Source: Phlegmacium glaucopus
Taxonomy: Eukaryota; Basidiomycota; Agaricomycetes; Agaricales; Cortinariaceae
DNA length: 64,000 nt
NCBI GenBank assembly: GCA_015039465.1
Contig: MU130378.1
Location: forward strand, 2,557,498 to 2,621,497
Direction: 5' to 3'
Below the pieces are notes generated by a model that was not told the DNA's origin, searched no databases, and was given only the letters and a program-made list of their open reading frames with translations. Every line of letters starts with the position of its first letter. Within the stretch, counting starts at the first letter, position 1. Below are positions 48,100 to 60,007 of this stretch, in pieces. The translations under genes were made by a program, and so were the position numbers.

Positions 48100-49431
48100 T
48101 TCATTTTTCTACATTACTTTGAGTGATGTTGATCAGCAATAATTTTGGAAATTTTGGAGAGGCCAGGGTTAAGGGGTGTTTTAACCCATGAACCAACAGC
48201 CATTCATGATTGGAAGGTCTGAGAACTCATATTATGTTGCATGAAGTTTACTTGGCGACGACCCGTTGAAAATGCATGTTCTGCATCCACAGATGTTGCT
48301 GTATATATGGTTAGATAAAATCATGAAGATAATATTAGAAATACCAGGTGCAGAAATGTAGTCCAGTGCCATCTGAGCAACTGAAGGGCATGTCTTGAGA
48401 GCAGTGGCCCAGTAATTGAGATAACCACCAGCTGCAGTAATAGATTCTTTGGTAGGTGTGGGCTCACTGAGGTAGGTTTCGATATGATCATATCCATGTT
48501 TCTTCTGTGCTTGATCAGGGTTGGTTGCCCACTTTGAAAACTCCTAGGTGATGTGAGTTAAAGGTAACAATATGATCAAGAGATGAAATATACCAATTTC
48601 CCTTTGCGACTCTTGTCCTTCTTCTGAACCTGTGAGCTCTCTGGCTAATCCTAGGGTGCATATTTTGACTTCCATGTCTTAACAGCTATTGTTTTGATCC
48701 TCTTGATTTCTGCAGCTGAATATTTCAAATGCTCCTTGAACCATCCTGTTTTGCGATCAGGACACATAACTATGACATTCAAATTTGAGAAATGAAAATA
48801 TAGAGATGATATAAATTACATACCAATTGCAATGATATATATATCACAGTCCCACAGTAAATCAAGATATTTTTCAATCAACAGAACAGCTGCTTGTGAA
48901 GCAATGCGGATAACAGCTGGAGTGGGACGATCAAGACCATTTTCCTCACTGTCTGTGTCCTGCCCATCTGAATCAGAGTCATCACAACCAGCACTACTTG
49001 CCATTGGAGTGTCTTCAATAACCAACACCAATCTGCTGCGAAGTAGAAGGAGCATAGGAACAGCTTCAACCACAAGAGGGATATCAGCCTTTGAAAAGAG
49101 CTCTGTAAGATCTTTGAAAAGCTAAAGATAAGATTAGAATGCTAACTGAAAACAGGAAACAAAGAAGTTACCACTAAGACTGCCTGAAGGTCTTCTGCAA
49201 GGTCCCATTGATCCTCACTGAGGCGATATGCTTTGAGTTTGTTTTCTGTTACACCTGTCATGCTCTGAACAACTGTCTTGAAATATAGATGTGAATAAAG
49301 GCAGTCAAAGTCAGAATTCCATCGGGTTGGAACACGCCGAGCAAGAGAGTCCCTCATGCTAGATTGAAGCTCAGGATCTCGTGAAACAAGATCCTTAAAC
49401 TTTTCCTTGAGAGGTGAAGAATCCTGAATTC
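48100..49431 (-). mobile_element. hAT transposon, inverted 3' half
   Basis: On the minus strand this repeats the 3' part of the same transposase, from the exon starting QDSSPLKEKFKDL (49431) through RRVPTRWNSDF and MVEAVPMLLLLRSRLVLV, and adds what the plus copy lacks: PDRKTGWFKEHLKYS and the C-terminal hAT dimerisation region (GYLNYWATALKTCPSVAQMA, SVDAEHAFSTGRR). Stops near 48655 and 48645 disable it. Overlap with the plus copy is about 600 bp per arm. Confidence 0.8.
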
Positions 49432-49437
49432 GACAAG

Positions 49438-50224
49438 CAGTAAAGTGTCAAAGTGCGAGAGAAAAGAAAGGAAGGCAGTGTACACAGTCCAATAGCAAAA
49501 AAATATCAACTCCATAGGCATGTGGTCATGTCAAAAATGTGAAAGGTCCTGAGTCAACACTTGAAAGGTGCAGCCTTGTTCCTGAGAAAATACTACTTGC
49601 CCATGATCCCATGTCGCGCAGCCTTGATAACACTTGACACACTGCAAGAATAATCCTCTGCTGCTGATTCATCTGCAATTCCTGCTTAGTCATGATCCTC
49701 CTGGACTTCCTAAGTTGTCATAAAGAGGGTGGGAAGGCTTTATGTACCGTGTAAATGATGGTTTTGGCAGTGAATAATAAGATAAGAGGTAGATAATTGA
49801 GGATAGGGGACTGAGTGTGATCCAAGAGTGAGGGATGGCAAGATAGATGGCTGAAGGGAAAACTTGTGGGTCCATACCATAAAGGGGCCATTCTTGAAAT
49901 GATGGACCAAAGATATGATCAAACGTGAGCCAATGACCAATGAAAATAGTAGATTGATCGCTTTGTTGAATCACTAGCCAAGGAACAAACAGATGGTAGA
50001 TGTTTAGAAGCATGTTGATAGTGTAAATGATAGACAGCATAGTGTGAGACATTGCAAATATGATGAGCGATGAGGATGATAACATTGAATGAATGATTTG
50101 TTGACCAGGAACATGATTCAGGGCTGCTTTAAAAATAGGTAAGTGAATTCAAAGTCTGCTTATTTTCATGATGGCAACTTTTAAGCTTTCTTCTCACACT
50201 ACCAATCAGTATTGGTGCGCGATA
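49438..50224 (-). mobile_element. Element E, copy E4 (truncated, inverted)
   Basis: Joins the hAT arm at about 49431 and runs to the E left end, GGTGCGCGATA. The next four bases are CCGG, again an NCGN site. Confidence 0.8.
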
Positions 50225-50751
50225 CCGGGCCTGCACATCACTAGTTGACCAAGACAAGGAACAGCTAGCAATGGAAAACAAGGAGCTGCTGGATACTGAG
50301 ATGATTCATTCCCAGTACCTGAGTGACACAGAAGAAGCTGAGCTCTTGTCAAAAATCAGTCAGAGCCCTCTTAAACATGTAAGCTTTTCTTTTTGCCTTC
50401 ATGTGCTGGTTTTTACAATATTTTCAGTTACATTTCATTACGACCAAGATCACTTCTTCTCTGCAGTGATGACTACAGTTCCATAAAATCAGCCAGGAAG
50501 AGTATGGTGGCAGTCCTTCAACAGAGCACCTTGCCTCACTCATGGTTGTCCATGACGTCAAGACCAGGTGGAATTATACCTATGCAATGATCTGTCGGGG
50601 GCTCATCTTGAAAGAAGTATGTTCAACCAGACCTTTAAACAATAATTCTTAAGAATTCTTTCTCAGAGCATTGACACTTGGGTCTTTATTGTTCCTGCTC
50701 TTCGAGGGATTTCACTGACACCAACAGATTGGAAGTTTCTCGCCGAGATAG
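50225..50751. other. Unassigned, probably transposon-derived
   Basis: A short protein-like frame (NKELLDTEMIHSQYLSDTEE, from 50271) is followed by an intron-like GTAAGC...CTGCAG and broken frames. It may be a captured host exon or an unfamiliar transposon part. Confidence 0.25.
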
Positions 50752-51001
50752 CAGCAAAATGGGCAGCTCATGTTTTCAGATGGGACACCAAAAACCCTGA
50801 ATTGACCTGGTTTCTCAATTGGAGGCATTTCCAAGAAGAATTCAAAAAGGAATTCTGCCTGGCCCATGCAGATTCAGTTGCTATCAACCGACTCGAGTCT
50901 ACTGGGTATTTTCAGAAAGGCCAGTCTCTGGATGACTATCTTGATGAATTCAGAGACCTTATTGCCGATGCTGGCTATACCGACCTTGTCAGAGGACACT
51001 A
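50752..51001 (+). pseudogene. Gag fragment of another Gypsy element (D)
   Basis: Plus-strand frame AAKWAAHVFRWDTKNPE, FQEEFKKEFCLAHADSVA and RLESTGYFQKGQSLDDYL: the gag of a relative of A and B, in the opposite orientation, cut off by the LTR at 51002. Confidence 0.75.
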
Positions 51002-51359
51002 CTGTTAGGGCAACTGCGACACTGACTTGGTCAAGCTAGCAGGGGATCCAAAGAGGAAAGGATAGGGATCCCTGCTAGGCTGTGGGGTATTTAAGTACTA
51101 ATATGGACATAACAGAGATATAAAATAAATAAAGGAATGATATGATAATAATTAATTAATTAATTAAGAAGTGGTGTGATGTGAAAAATAAAAATAAAAG
51201 AGGGAGTGAACCAGAGGATCAGAGTCGGAATGAAGTTACAGAGTTCCGGTGTAAACCAGTGATGGAAGCAGAGTTGGATGGAAGGTTGGAGGTTGTCAGA
51301 AAGGCAGGATGTATGGTTCTGGGGTTGAGGTTTGGGTTTAAATCAGGTGTCCCCTAACA
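51002..51359 (-). repeat. 3' LTR of chromovirus B (short form)
   Basis: 358 bp. Lacks 56 bp present in the other LTRs, exactly one unit between the two CTAGCAGGGGATCCAAAG repeats. Otherwise almost identical to the LTR at 37198. Confidence 0.88.
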
Positions 51360-52350
51360 TCCATCCCCCCTCAGTAGGTGACATCCCAGCATGAGAAACT
51401 GTTCAAATTTGGCCATCCTGATGTGCTTAGGAGCTCCGGGGTACTTCTTATGGAATTCCACAATTAATTTGGGGGTGTGTATGTTTTCCTGAGGCTCCCA
51501 TGTGTTATGTTCGATTCTGAAGTCTTGCCATTTCACGAGGTATTGGAACCTCCTGTTTATAATTCTGCTGTCGAGGATTTTCTCAATGACCCATTCCTCT
51601 TCTCCATCAATGATTTCTGGGAGTGGAGGAGCCAGAATGTGTCTTCCAGGGATTGGGTCTATCAGAGCTGGAGTTAGCTTGACTACATTAAAGACCAGAT
51701 GCAGTCATTTCATGGACAAGGGAAGTCGGAGTCAGTAAGCATTGTTGCCAACTCGTTCTTCAATCGGAAAGGGGCCTAGGTGCCGATGGGACAATTTCCT
51801 GGATGGTCTTGTTGTTTGTATATTGCTGGCATCCAGGTATACTTTGTCTCCTGGTTTGTATTCAGGTGCCAAAGTCCTTTTTTGATTATAATACCTTGCC
51901 ATGTCATCCTTAGATTTGACCAGTGCCACTTTCGCTTTGTCTAGGGTGTTCTGCATTTGTTCCATGAATTAATTAATGGACTCCAGTCAGGATTCCAGTT
52001 GGTTTGGTTCAAAACCCATTTAGGGGATTCATCCAGAGTCTAGAAGGGGAGGCGGGTGCTGGGTGGCGGAGTGGACGTGATTATTGTATTGGAATTCTGC
52101 AAGGGGAAGGAGTTTGGCCCAATTGGTTTGTTGTTGGTTTGTAAAGAGTTGGAGATACTGTTCCAATTCCTGATTTACTTGTTCCGTCTGGCTGTCTCCT
52201 TGCAGATGATAGGCGGTAGTGGCTGCTAACTCGATTCTAAGGATCTGGTAGAGCTCGCAAGTGAATTCTGCTATGAACTGTGGTCCTCTATCTGATACCA
52301 CTCTCTGGGGCAGTCCATGATGTTTCCAGACATGTTGGATATACAGGCGT
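51360..52350 (-). pseudogene. Integrase 3' part and chromodomain of chromovirus B
   Basis: SDRGPQFIAEFTCELYQ, then HLQGDSQTEQVNQELEQYL, YLDASNIQTTRPSRKLSHRH and the chromodomain end WQDFRIEHNTWEPQENI. Broken by stops (for example near 51966). Confidence 0.82.
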
Positions 52351-54663
52351 TATCGCGCACCAATACTGATTGGTAGCATGAGAAGAAAGCTTAAAAGTTG
52401 CCATCATGAAACTAAGCGGACTTTGAATTCACTTACTTATTTTGGAAGCAGCCCTGAATCTTGTTCCTGGTTGACAAATCATTTGTTCAACGTTATCACC
52501 CTCATCCGCTCATCATATTCTCAATGTCTCACACTATGCTCTCCATCATTTTCACTATCAACATGCTCCTAAGCATCTACCATCCATTTGTTCCTTGGTT
52601 AGTGATCCAACAAAGCAATCAATCTACTATTTGCATCGGTCATCAGCTCGTGTTTGATCATATCTTTGGTCCATCATTTCAAGAACAGCCCCTTTATGGA
52701 CACATCAACTGCATATCCCATTATGTAAAAGGCTTTGTCATCATTGTTGTGGCTATGGACCCACAAGTCTTCCCCTCAGCCATCTATCTTGCCATCCCTC
52801 GCTCCTGGATCTCACTCAGTCCCCTATCCTTGATTATCTACCTCTTATCTTATCATTCACTGCCAAAACCATTGTTCATGTGGTACATGAAGCCTTCCCA
52901 CCCTCTTTATGACAACTTAGGAAGTCCAGGAGGATCACAACTAAGCAGGAATTGCAGATGAATCAGCAGCAGAGGATTATTCTCGCAGTGTGTCAAGTGT
53001 TATCAAGGCTGCACAACATGGGATCATGGGCAAGTAGTGTTTTCTCGGGAACAAGGCTGTGCCTTTCAAGTGTTGACTCAAGACCTTTCATATTTTTGAC
53101 CTGACCACACGCTGATGTGCTGTTGGTGTGTTAAGAATGTCCAACTAGGGTTGCTGTAGTGAAGGTTCAGGATTTTCCTATACTGTGACACTGCGATGAG
53201 TAGGTGAAGGATCTAACCAAGGTAGTTGTGGAACTACGATGAAGCGACGAGAACAATGTTTAGGCGACTCTAAACATTGTGGAGTTTTGACTAGACGCGA
53301 TCAATAAGTGACAAATGAGAGCGGAGACTTGTAGTCTTAAATTTGGACAATAAAGCAATATCGAGGGAATATTTCTTGTCCTTTACCCTCCTAATACAAA
53401 ATACTTTATAGAAAGATTAAAGAAGTATTCCTACAGGGTCAGAGCGCTCATATGGACCCAAGTAAAATGTCATGAAAATGCGCTAAAACAAATAAAGGAT
53501 AGTACAAGTATAAAACAGTGACATTTGAATAGTGAAAGGAGTATAATCAAACAGGATGTCAAAATGAAACAGAAATGTAAGAGTTATCTCCAAACAAAAA
53601 TAATAAAACAGTCAGCAAATTAAATAGTAGCACGCACATAGTAAGTGCAATTGCATAAATGCAGTGTAAATGAATGGAAATGTTTTACTAAATGATAAAA
53701 GATAAAGACCAAGGGAATGGTACAAGCAAAATATAGAAATTTGAATAAGAATGCACAAACTCTCTTGTCACCTAAAAGGAGAAAAGCGGCATAGCATCGC
53801 ATAAAATATGGTTTGCGCTTGGTGGTAAGCAAGTTATGTCAACTAGGATATTGCTGTGCATATAAACTTGAATAATTGATAGAATTGCTGAAAAAAGGAT
53901 GTTGAATAGTCTTTAGCAATAGAAGGGATATGGGATATGGTCATGCGATAGTTTGCATGATTAGGGCAACAAAGCGACAGATATATGACAAATAGCGCAA
54001 TTAAAGTGACAGTGCGACAAAGCTTGAAAGATGCAAAAGTTGAGTTTTCAGTGGGTAGAGACATAGTGGTCTCATCAACGCCTATGAAGTTGATATATTT
54101 TTGCTATTGGACTATGTACACTGCCTTCTCTTCTTTTCTCTCGCACTTTGACACTTTACAGATTTTCTTATTGTTCCTTCTTCTTTTCCATTGTTCTTTT
54201 CTTCTCGCAGCTGTCCTCTCTTTATCTTTCTTCCTTTGACAGCGCATACTTCTTTCTTTTTATTGTTCTACATAGCCTCATCCTTAGGGTATAAATACTG
54301 CTCTTTTGTAGGTAGTTTCTCCCAATTCATTCTTACTCCCCAACAGTCATCCTCTCAGTGGAATTCCAGTGAATTCCTCCCTCTAAGTTTGCCTTTTTAA
54401 CTCTTTACTGTCAATCTATCCCTCTACTGCTATAGTCTTGCTGAAGACTCTCTCTTATCCATCCTCATCCTCATCCTCCACCCTCAGTCACCTGTTAAGA
54501 CATTCATCCTCATCCTCCTCACCTCTACTCTTGCTCCCTATTTCTGTGTGTTACAAGTCAAGGTTACACCTTCCATAAACAAACAACAGGGAGTCTCTTG
54601 ACCTAAAGACTGGTCCACTGCTCTCTGGTTGGTGTTATATAACAACACAAACAACAATTTATA
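52351..54663 (+). mobile_element. Element E, copy E5, carrying a solo LTR
   Basis: Begins TATCGCGCACCAATACTG, ends ACAATTTATA, flanked on both sides by GCGT (52347-52350 and 54664-54667). After removing the solo LTR at 53113-54077 and one copy of its duplication its length is about 1.34 kb. Confidence 0.9.
53113..54077. mobile_element. Solo LTR (TGATG...CATCA) inside E5, TSD ACGC
   Basis: 965 bp, starting TGATGTGCTGTTGGTG and ending GTCTCATCA, flanked by ACGC on both sides. The uninterrupted site in copy E7 reads ACACGCCTATGG. No coding capacity. Confidence 0.85.
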
Positions 54664-55332
54664 GCGTGCTGTTTTGGATGCAGAGGTGGTAGTAAGGGTT
54701 GGTGCAAAATGAGCTTGTTTGGTGACCAAATCAACTACTACCATTACCAAGTCGTATCCTGAAGACTCCGGAAGTTCCACTATAAAGTCCACACTAATTG
54801 TGTCCCATGGAGTGTTTGGAATTGGGAGGGGCTGGAGTTCACCGACTGGGTGGCGTCTTTGAGCCTTGGTCCGAAGACACAGGTCACAGGTTGAGGCATA
54901 TTTTCTGATATACCAGGACATCTGTGGCCACCAATAGTTTTGGGATACAAGTTTGAGGGTTTTCCATCTTTCCAGATGCCTGGCAATTAGGGTGTCATGG
55001 CAGAGGGATACAATCCATCTTCACAAGTCAAACATGTCCGGAACATAGATTTTTCCTCAGAAGGAGAGGATGTCATTGTCATGAGACCATTCCGCTGATT
55101 GGACGGATGGCATGTGAGTGGTTTTCAACTCCTTTACCACTTTAGCTATGGCCTCTTCTTTTACACCTTCATGGGTGCCCTTCCAGATGTCTTTCAAGAT
55201 GTCTTGTTCTTCTCCTATGACTTCCAGTCCTTCTAAGGCCCAAATCATGAAGAAGCCTGGAGTTAGGAGTGTGATGTTGTCATTGTCACTGGTTCCGGTT
55301 CTGTGATCCGCTTGTCTGGATAAGGCGTCCAG
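54664..55332 (-). pseudogene. Integrase 5' part of chromovirus B
   Basis: Zinc region and core start: IRKYASTCDLCLRTKAQRRH and DTISVDFIVELPESSGYD, plus the upstream spacer. Frames are interrupted, and E5 and E6 bound it on both sides. Confidence 0.8.
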
Positions 55333-56716
55333 TATAAATCATTGTTTGTGTTGTTATAAAACACCAACCAGAGGGAACTGGACCAGACTTTAGGTCAGAA
55401 TATCCCCCTGTGTTCGTTTAGGGAAGGTATAACCAGAGACTAGTAAGCACACTTGGTTAAGAGAGAGTAGAGGAGGATGAGGATGAATATGAAAGGTGAC
55501 TGAGGGTGGACAGTTAAGGACTGAAAAAGCGAACTCAGAGGGGTTAAGGAAGAGGATGAGGAAGAATAAGAGGGAGTCTTCAGCAAGACTATAGTAATTG
55601 ACAGTGGGGATAGATTGACAGTTAAAGGCAGAAAAAGCGAACTTGAGGAAGGAATTCACTGGAATTCCACTGAGATGATGACTGTGGGGGGTAAGAATGA
55701 ATTGAACTGAACTACCTATCCTGGTACAAAAGAGCAGTATTTATACCCTAAGGATGAGGCTATGTAAAACAAATAAAAAAGAAAGAAGTACGTGCTGTCA
55801 AAGGAAGAATGAAGAAGAGGACAGCTGCGAGAAGAAAAGAACAATGGAAAAGAAAAAGGAACAGTAAAAAAATCTGTACAAGTGTCAAAGTGCGAGAGAA
55901 AAGAAGAGAAGGCAGTGCGCAAAGCCTAATAGCAAAAATATATCAGCTCCATAGGCGTGTGGTCATGTCAAAAATGTGAAAGGTCCTGAGTCAACACTTG
56001 AAAGGCGCAGCCTTGTTCCCGAGAAAACACTACTTGCCCATGGTCCCATGTCGCGCAGCCTTGATAACACTTGACACACTGCGAGAATAATCCTCTGCTG
56101 CTGATTCATCTGCAATTCCTGCTTAGTCGTGATCCTCCTGGACTTCCTAAATTGTCATAAAGAGGGTGGGAAGGCTTCAGGTACCACGTGAATGATGGTT
56201 TTGGCAGTGAATGATAAGATAAGAGGTAGATGAGTGAGGATAGGGGACTGAGTGAGATCCAGGAGCGAGGGATGGCAAGATAGATGGCTGAGGCGAAGAC
56301 TTGTGGGTCCATAGCCACAACAACAATGACAAAGCCTTTTACATAATGGGAGATGTAGTTGATGTGTCCATAAAGGGGCCATTCTTGAAATGATGGACCA
56401 AAGATACGATCAAACGCAAGCCGATGACCAATGCAAATAGTAGATTGATCACTTTGCTGGATCACTAGCCAAGGAACAAATGGATGGTAGATGCTTAGGA
56501 GCATGTCAATAGTGAAAATGATGGAGAGCATAGTGTGAGACATTGAGAGTATGATGAGAAATGGGGATGTTATCGTTGAACGAATGATTTTGTTGACCAG
56601 GAACACGATTCAGGGCTGCTTCCAAAATAGGTAAGTGAATTTGAAGTCCACTTATTTTCATGATGGCGACTTTTAAGCTTTCTTCTCACGCTACCAATCA
56701 GTATTGGTGCACGATA
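55333..56716 (-). mobile_element. Element E, copy E6 (1,384 bp, inverted)
   Basis: From TATAAATCATTGTTTGTG to GGTGCACGATA. Flanks CCAG (55329-55332) and TCAG (56717-56720); the empty site in chromovirus A is CCGG. Confidence 0.9.
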
Positions 56717-57234
56717 TCAGTTTTCCCATGCTTTTGCCTGGTCTGTGGTGCATAAGGAAATCAAACCAGGCAAGGAACAGTGACCAACAGGCTTGTCTCC
56801 AATTGAGCTTTTTGGCTGTCATGAAGTATTCCAAGTTCTTGTGATCAGTCCAGATCTCACACTTATGTTCCGCTCCTTTGAAGAAGTGTCTCCACTCTTC
56901 TAGGGCTCGGATGATCGCTAGCATCTCTTTGTCATGGATCTTGTAGTTCCGTTCGACCGGAGATAAGGATTTAGACAGGAATGTGACTGGGTGCCATTTC
57001 TCATCATTGAGGGATTGTTGGGAGAGTACGGCTCCGGTTGCAAAATCAGAACTGTCTGCTTCAATGTGGAATGGCCTGGAGTTGTCCAGAGAGGCTAGAA
57101 TTGGGGTCAAAGTGATCAGGTTTTTGGGAGAATTGAACGCCAATTGCTCCTCTGTGTTCCATCATTTAATGTCACTTTTGGTGAGATCAAACAAGGGATG
57201 GGCATGATGAGAAAAGTCTTGGATGAACCTTCAG
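56717..57234 (-). pseudogene. RNase H part of chromovirus B pol
   Basis: EADSSDFATGAVLSQQS, HDKEMLAIIRALEEWRHFF and WTDHKNLEYFMTAKK, as in copy A; bounded by E6 and by a solo LTR. Confidence 0.83.
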
Positions 57235-57964
57235 TGATGTACCTGCGGTGGGGACAGACCACAAGTAGTATGTAGTTTGTGGGGTTGATGTAGTTCTCTT
57301 CAGTAGGTGATAGTGAGGTTTTATGAGGTGCGAAGGTTTGCTTTAAAGTGTGCAGAAAAAGCGAAGTTTGCAGGATGATTTTCAAGGAGTGCAAGAGTAG
57401 CTTAGTACAACATTCCAAAGGTGGGATCAAAAGTGTGGTAATTTGTCCATTCTCCTGTGTTGCTTCCCCTTACTTGCTACTGCTAATAATATAGTAACTA
57501 GCAAATAGCTAAGTGTGGAAAGGTGAAACAGAAATGTAAAATGCAAGTTAAAGCGGAGTCACATGGATCCGGTAATTTGATAATGAAACATAGGAGATAA
57601 AAGCCAAATAAAAAGAGACAAGATAAAAATAAAGGTGATGAGTAATACAGTCACCTGAGTGACCTTTGTTGGAGTCGTGTTTAAAGATTGCAAGAACAGC
57701 TGGTAACTGCGAATGATAATGTGAATGTTTGTGATGACTGCAAGTATCTGCGATGATCTGCAAGTATGTGTGATGATGTGTGATGATGTGTGATGATGTG
57801 TGATGATGTGTGATGATGTGTGATGATGTGTGATGATCTGCAAGTATCCGCAATGATATGTGAGCATCCGCAAGCATCTGTGAGCATCTGCAAGTATACT
57901 GCAAAGGTTGTGAAACCGCGAAAATGGTGTGTTTACATCCCTAGACGTCTCCTGGGTCCTATCA
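57235..57964. mobile_element. Solo LTR (TGATG...TATCA) in chromovirus B
   Basis: 730 bp, starting TGATGTACCTGCGGTG and ending GGTCCTATCA. Flanks TCAG (57231-57234) and TTGG (57965-57968); the empty site in copy A is TCGG, so each flank is one of the two possible CpG-decay products. Related in build to the LTR at 53113. Confidence 0.82.
57768..57840. repeat. 10-bp tandem repeat (TGTGATGATG)n
   Basis: About seven near-perfect copies inside the solo LTR, followed by irregular TGCAAGTATC and TGTGAGCATC copies. The His/Thr-rich reverse frames here are artefacts of it. Confidence 0.9.
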
Positions 57965-58740
57965 TTGGTAAAAGTTGGTAAAGCCTAGAAACGACTGAAC
58001 TTCCTTTTTGTTCATCAGAATCAGCCATTCCACTACTCCAGCAACTTTTACAGGGTCCATCTTGATGGAGTTATGAGATTTTATGACTCTGAGGTATTCC
58101 ACCTTGGTTTGTTTGAATTCACACTTGTCCAGTTTTAGGAAGAGTTTATGCTTCCATAAAAGTTCCAGTACTCTCCAGGTTACAGACCGGTGTTCCTCTA
58201 GTGTCTCCATGAATATCAGGATATCATCAAGGTAGACCACCACAACCCCTTCCATTATGAGTTTGTGGAAGATGTCATTCATCATTGTCTGGAAAGTAGC
58301 CGGACTGTTGGTGAGGCCAAAGAACATAACTAGGGGTTCAAATAATCCCTGGTTGGTTCAGAAAGCCGCTTTCCATTTGTCCCCTTCCTTTATTTGGACA
58401 TTGTTAAAACCCCATTGGACATACAACTTAGTGAAGTATTTAGCACCCCAGAGTCAGGTAATCAGTTCCAAAATGAGGGGAAGTGGGTACTTGTTTTTGA
58501 TGGTGATTGTGTTGAGAGCTCGATAGTCCTGAACAAGCCAAAGACTTCTGTCTTTCTTTTTGATAAAGAAAACTGGAGATGCCATTGGAGATATGGAAGG
58601 TCAGATGCATCCAGAGTTTAAATTCTCCTGGAGGAATGTGTCGAGTTCCTTTTGTTCCATCAGAGCTAGAGGATAGACCTTGCAACCTGATGGTTTTTCT
58701 CCTGGGATAAGTTCTACTGCATGGTCCCAAGGTTTCGGGT
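57965..58740 (-). pseudogene. Reverse transcriptase of chromovirus B
   Basis: FFGLTNSPATFQTMMNDIF, VVVVYLDDILIFMETLEEH, and the fingers region split over frames. Compared with copy A, many changes are at CpG (for example W for R codons). Confidence 0.85.
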
Positions 58741-59050
58741 CAGGTAGGATATTGAAAGATTCTTTGGCAAAGACGCTATCAAATTCTCGGAGATAATCCA
58801 GAACTCCTTCTTTTGTTTCAGATTGTGTGTTACGCTGGAAAGCTTCTGCAAGACATTGGGAGATGGTGGAGGTGGCTTGGATATCTGCCTGTGGTGGTAG
58901 TAGGCTGGTGGCAAATATTCTGTTGCCATCCTCAAATTCAGGGTTTGGGCTACTTTCCTCCTTGTCATCATCATCACAATCCTCTACATGAGCCGGAAGT
59001 GGGCCGATCAAACATTTTTCAATTTGGCATATTTCCACTTTTTGAATTTT

Positions 59051-59458
59051 TCATTCTTCTTGGATTTCATTCCTGCATTCTGAACAACAATGGGGTGGAC
59101 AACAGGACATTTTCACTTCTTTGGTTGCCCAGTTGATCTCCAGGTTGTGCATCTTAAGCCAGGAATGTCTGAGAATCAAGGTTTGTTTTCCTAGTCCAGT
59201 GACCACGAACAAGGATCTCTCAGAATGTCCTTTGTACCTAAGTATCAGATCAACCACTTCTTTGATTGATCCAGCTTCATTTGGAGTACCGTCAATGTTA
59301 AATACCGGAATTGGATTCAACAGGGACTTTGTTGTGAGCCTGTTAGTTTTGACATAGTCTCTGTCAATAAACTTTCCATTGGCTCCAGAGTCTATTAAGG
59401 ACAGAAAGGAGTTTACTTCTCTGGTGTCGGTTGTTTCAATGCTGACTTTGAGTTCCAT
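59051..59458 (-). pseudogene. Protease of chromovirus B
   Basis: Open for 135 residues: FLSLIDSGANGKFIDRDYVK holds the catalytic D-S-G; then IPVFNIDGTPNEAGSIKEVV and ILRHSWLKMHNLEINW. The best-kept retropepsin region in the window, though the polyprotein around it is broken. Confidence 0.8.
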
Positions 59459-59572
59459 GATTTAGAGTCAGCATCGAGGGAGCCAATAGTGAACTTTTTC
59501 AGGAGGGTTCTTTCCCATCGGGGCTGGAACACTTGGATTTTTTTTGGAATTTCTGATGTTTGTATGACTTGA

Positions 59573-60007
59573 ATGTTTTCAACTGTCTTGTTTATTTCAT
59601 CAATGCTATCTACATGTAAAACGGAGAACTGGTTGGTTGTTGACAGTGAGGGCGTACGGTTCACTCGCTGTTTTGGCAAAAATCCTTTAAATTGTTGGTC
59701 TGACTTTCTTGTTCAGTGTTCTCTGAAGGTTCCGTCAGATCCGGATCAACTACTTTGTCAAATTGGGCCAGCCGGTGCTCCAAGATGGTCTGGAGTTCAT
59801 CATTGGTCATTGCTCAGATGTCAAAATGTTTCTTACATTGTCTTCTGATGTGTCCAACGCCTCCACACCAGAAGCATGACAGCGGTACTGAACCTGCTTT
59901 CCAGGCCACGTCAATGTCCATAGGTACAGGGTTGCCTGGAGTTGGTACGAGGTGTGCATTCCTCTGTGGCAGAATTGATGGATTGAATCAGAGTGTGGTG
60001 GTACCGA
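59573..60007 (-). pseudogene. Gag 3' part with zinc knuckle, chromovirus B
   Basis: CCHC knuckle CFWCGGVGHIRRQC near 59840-59880, followed by KKHFDI and a stop. E7 cuts gag at 60008. Confidence 0.78.

Noticed and set aside
57770..57840. CRISPR-like regular repeat
   Set aside because: Simple 10-bp tandem repeat without spacers, in eukaryotic DNA; no CRISPR array is present in the window.
57548..57904. His/Thr/Ser-rich reverse frames
   Set aside because: Produced by the 10-bp TGTGATGATG tandem repeat inside a solo LTR.
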